5,931 nucleotides of DNA from Kiloniellales bacterium (GTDB taxonomy: Bacteria; Pseudomonadota; Alphaproteobacteria; Kiloniellales; JAKSBE01), in contig JASJAL010000336.1 in NCBI GenBank assembly GCA_030067055.1, positions 1 through 5,931 on the forward strand. The letters are read 5' to 3'. The notes beneath the pieces were generated by a model. That model searched no databases, was not told where the DNA came from, and saw nothing but the letters and a program-made list of their open reading frames with translations. The position numbers were made by a program, and so were the translations under genes. The first letter of the stretch is position 1. Each line of letters begins with the position of its first letter. This document shows positions 5,636 through 5,931 of this stretch, piece by piece.

Positions 5636-5931
5636 TCCGCGGCCGGGCCGTGCACGCTGAGATCCCATTCGCCGGGGATGGCCTCGCCTTCGATCCAGGC
5701 CGAGACCGTTTCCCGTGCCGCTTCGGGCGAGGTCGCATCGAAGACCGTCATGGCGTTGGACAGTTCGCGTGGGTTCACCATGCCATGTTCCGCCCGGCTC
5801 TTGCGGCTCCAAATGAAGATCGAAGTCATCACCGGCTTACTGACCCCAAGCGCCCGGCAGGCGATCGCCAGGTTCTCGCCGTCGGCGCCGAAGATCACCT
5901 GTTGCAGGCGCGGCGGCCGCAGGCCCGTCAG
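5632..5931 (-). CDS. DUF2336-like protein, C-terminal part (partial, runs off the right edge)
   Basis: The frame is open from the right edge to TAG at 5632-5634, giving the last 99 residues. The fragment begins LTGLRPPRLQQVIFGADGEN and continues with LAIACRALGVSK and SIFIWSRKSR. A leucine/glycine-rich helical start, a 'DGE-LA-ACRALG' helix and then an 'LxxSRxxR' helix is the pattern I associate with the C-terminal end of alphaproteobacterial DUF2336 proteins. These are uncharacterised helical, probably cytosolic proteins. The last part (about ATSPEAARETVSAWIEGEAIPGE split over residues 65-90) is a variable tail. An internal GTG (5898) could be mistaken for a start, but the frame continues upstream with coding character. 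The family call is from memory of the pattern; the function is unknown. It lies on the same strand as the HpnN-like gene, 215 bp upstream, so a shared operon is not obvious. Confidence 0.65.
   Translation of the reverse strand: MTGLRPPRLQQVIFGADGENLAIACRALGVSKPVMTSIFIWSRKSRAEHGMVNPRELSNAMTVFDATSPEAARETVSAWIEGEAIPGEWDLSVHGPAAE

Noticed and set aside
5441..5812. A 123-codon minus-strand frame covering the intergenic region and part of the DUF2336-like gene
   Set aside because: It overlaps the better-supported DUF2336-like frame on the same strand in a different register and has Arg-rich, featureless composition.
5416..5931. A possible defence or mobile system in the transporter/DUF2336 region
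   Set aside because: I looked for nucleases, transposases, toxin-antitoxin pairs, reverse transcriptases, CRISPR-like repeats and tRNA-type attachment sites, and saw none. The content is ordinary chromosomal metabolism and transport.

Overview
The window is GC-rich (roughly two thirds G+C by eye), and its genes use GC-ending codons with some GTG starts. The DUF2336-type protein at the right edge and an HpnN-type lipid transporter point to an alphaproteobacterium, probably of the Rhodospirillales or a related order. This is inferred from gene content and remembered family distribution, not from a search.

Layout, left to right. (1) 1-105, plus strand: the last 34 residues of a membrane transporter, tentatively an NhaD-type Na+/H+ antiporter. 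(2) 106-211: a short spacer with a 12-bp tandem duplication that begins at the transporter's stop codon, a weak promoter-like pair and a small hairpin. (3) 212-1915, plus strand: a complete flavin-dependent halogenase of the tryptophan-halogenase family with its FAD, WxWxxP, catalytic Lys and catalytic Glu motifs intact. (4) 1916-1940: a 25-bp convergent junction with a possible hairpin. (5) 1941-2768, minus strand: a class I SAM-dependent methyltransferase starting at GTG behind a good ribosome binding site. (6) 2792-5416, minus strand: an 874-residue HpnN-type RND/MMPL transporter, 23 bp upstream of the methyltransferase and probably in one operon with it. (7) 5417-5631: the presumed leader and promoter region of that operon, with a strong stem-loop and no gene. 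(8) 5632-5931, minus strand: the C-terminal 99 residues of a DUF2336-like protein that runs off the right edge.

How the genes fit together. The HpnN-like transporter is expected to move hopanoids or related lipids from the inner towards the outer membrane. The co-directional methyltransferase is its likely operon partner, but its substrate is not readable from the sequence. The halogenase converges on that pair, so it is a separate transcription unit. No flavin reductase, carrier protein or biosynthetic cluster accompanies it here, so its substrate is an open question. I found no RNA genes, CRISPR arrays, insertion sequences or phage genes, and no clear evidence of an undescribed multi-gene system. 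The most rewarding items are the orphan halogenase and the transporter-methyltransferase pair.
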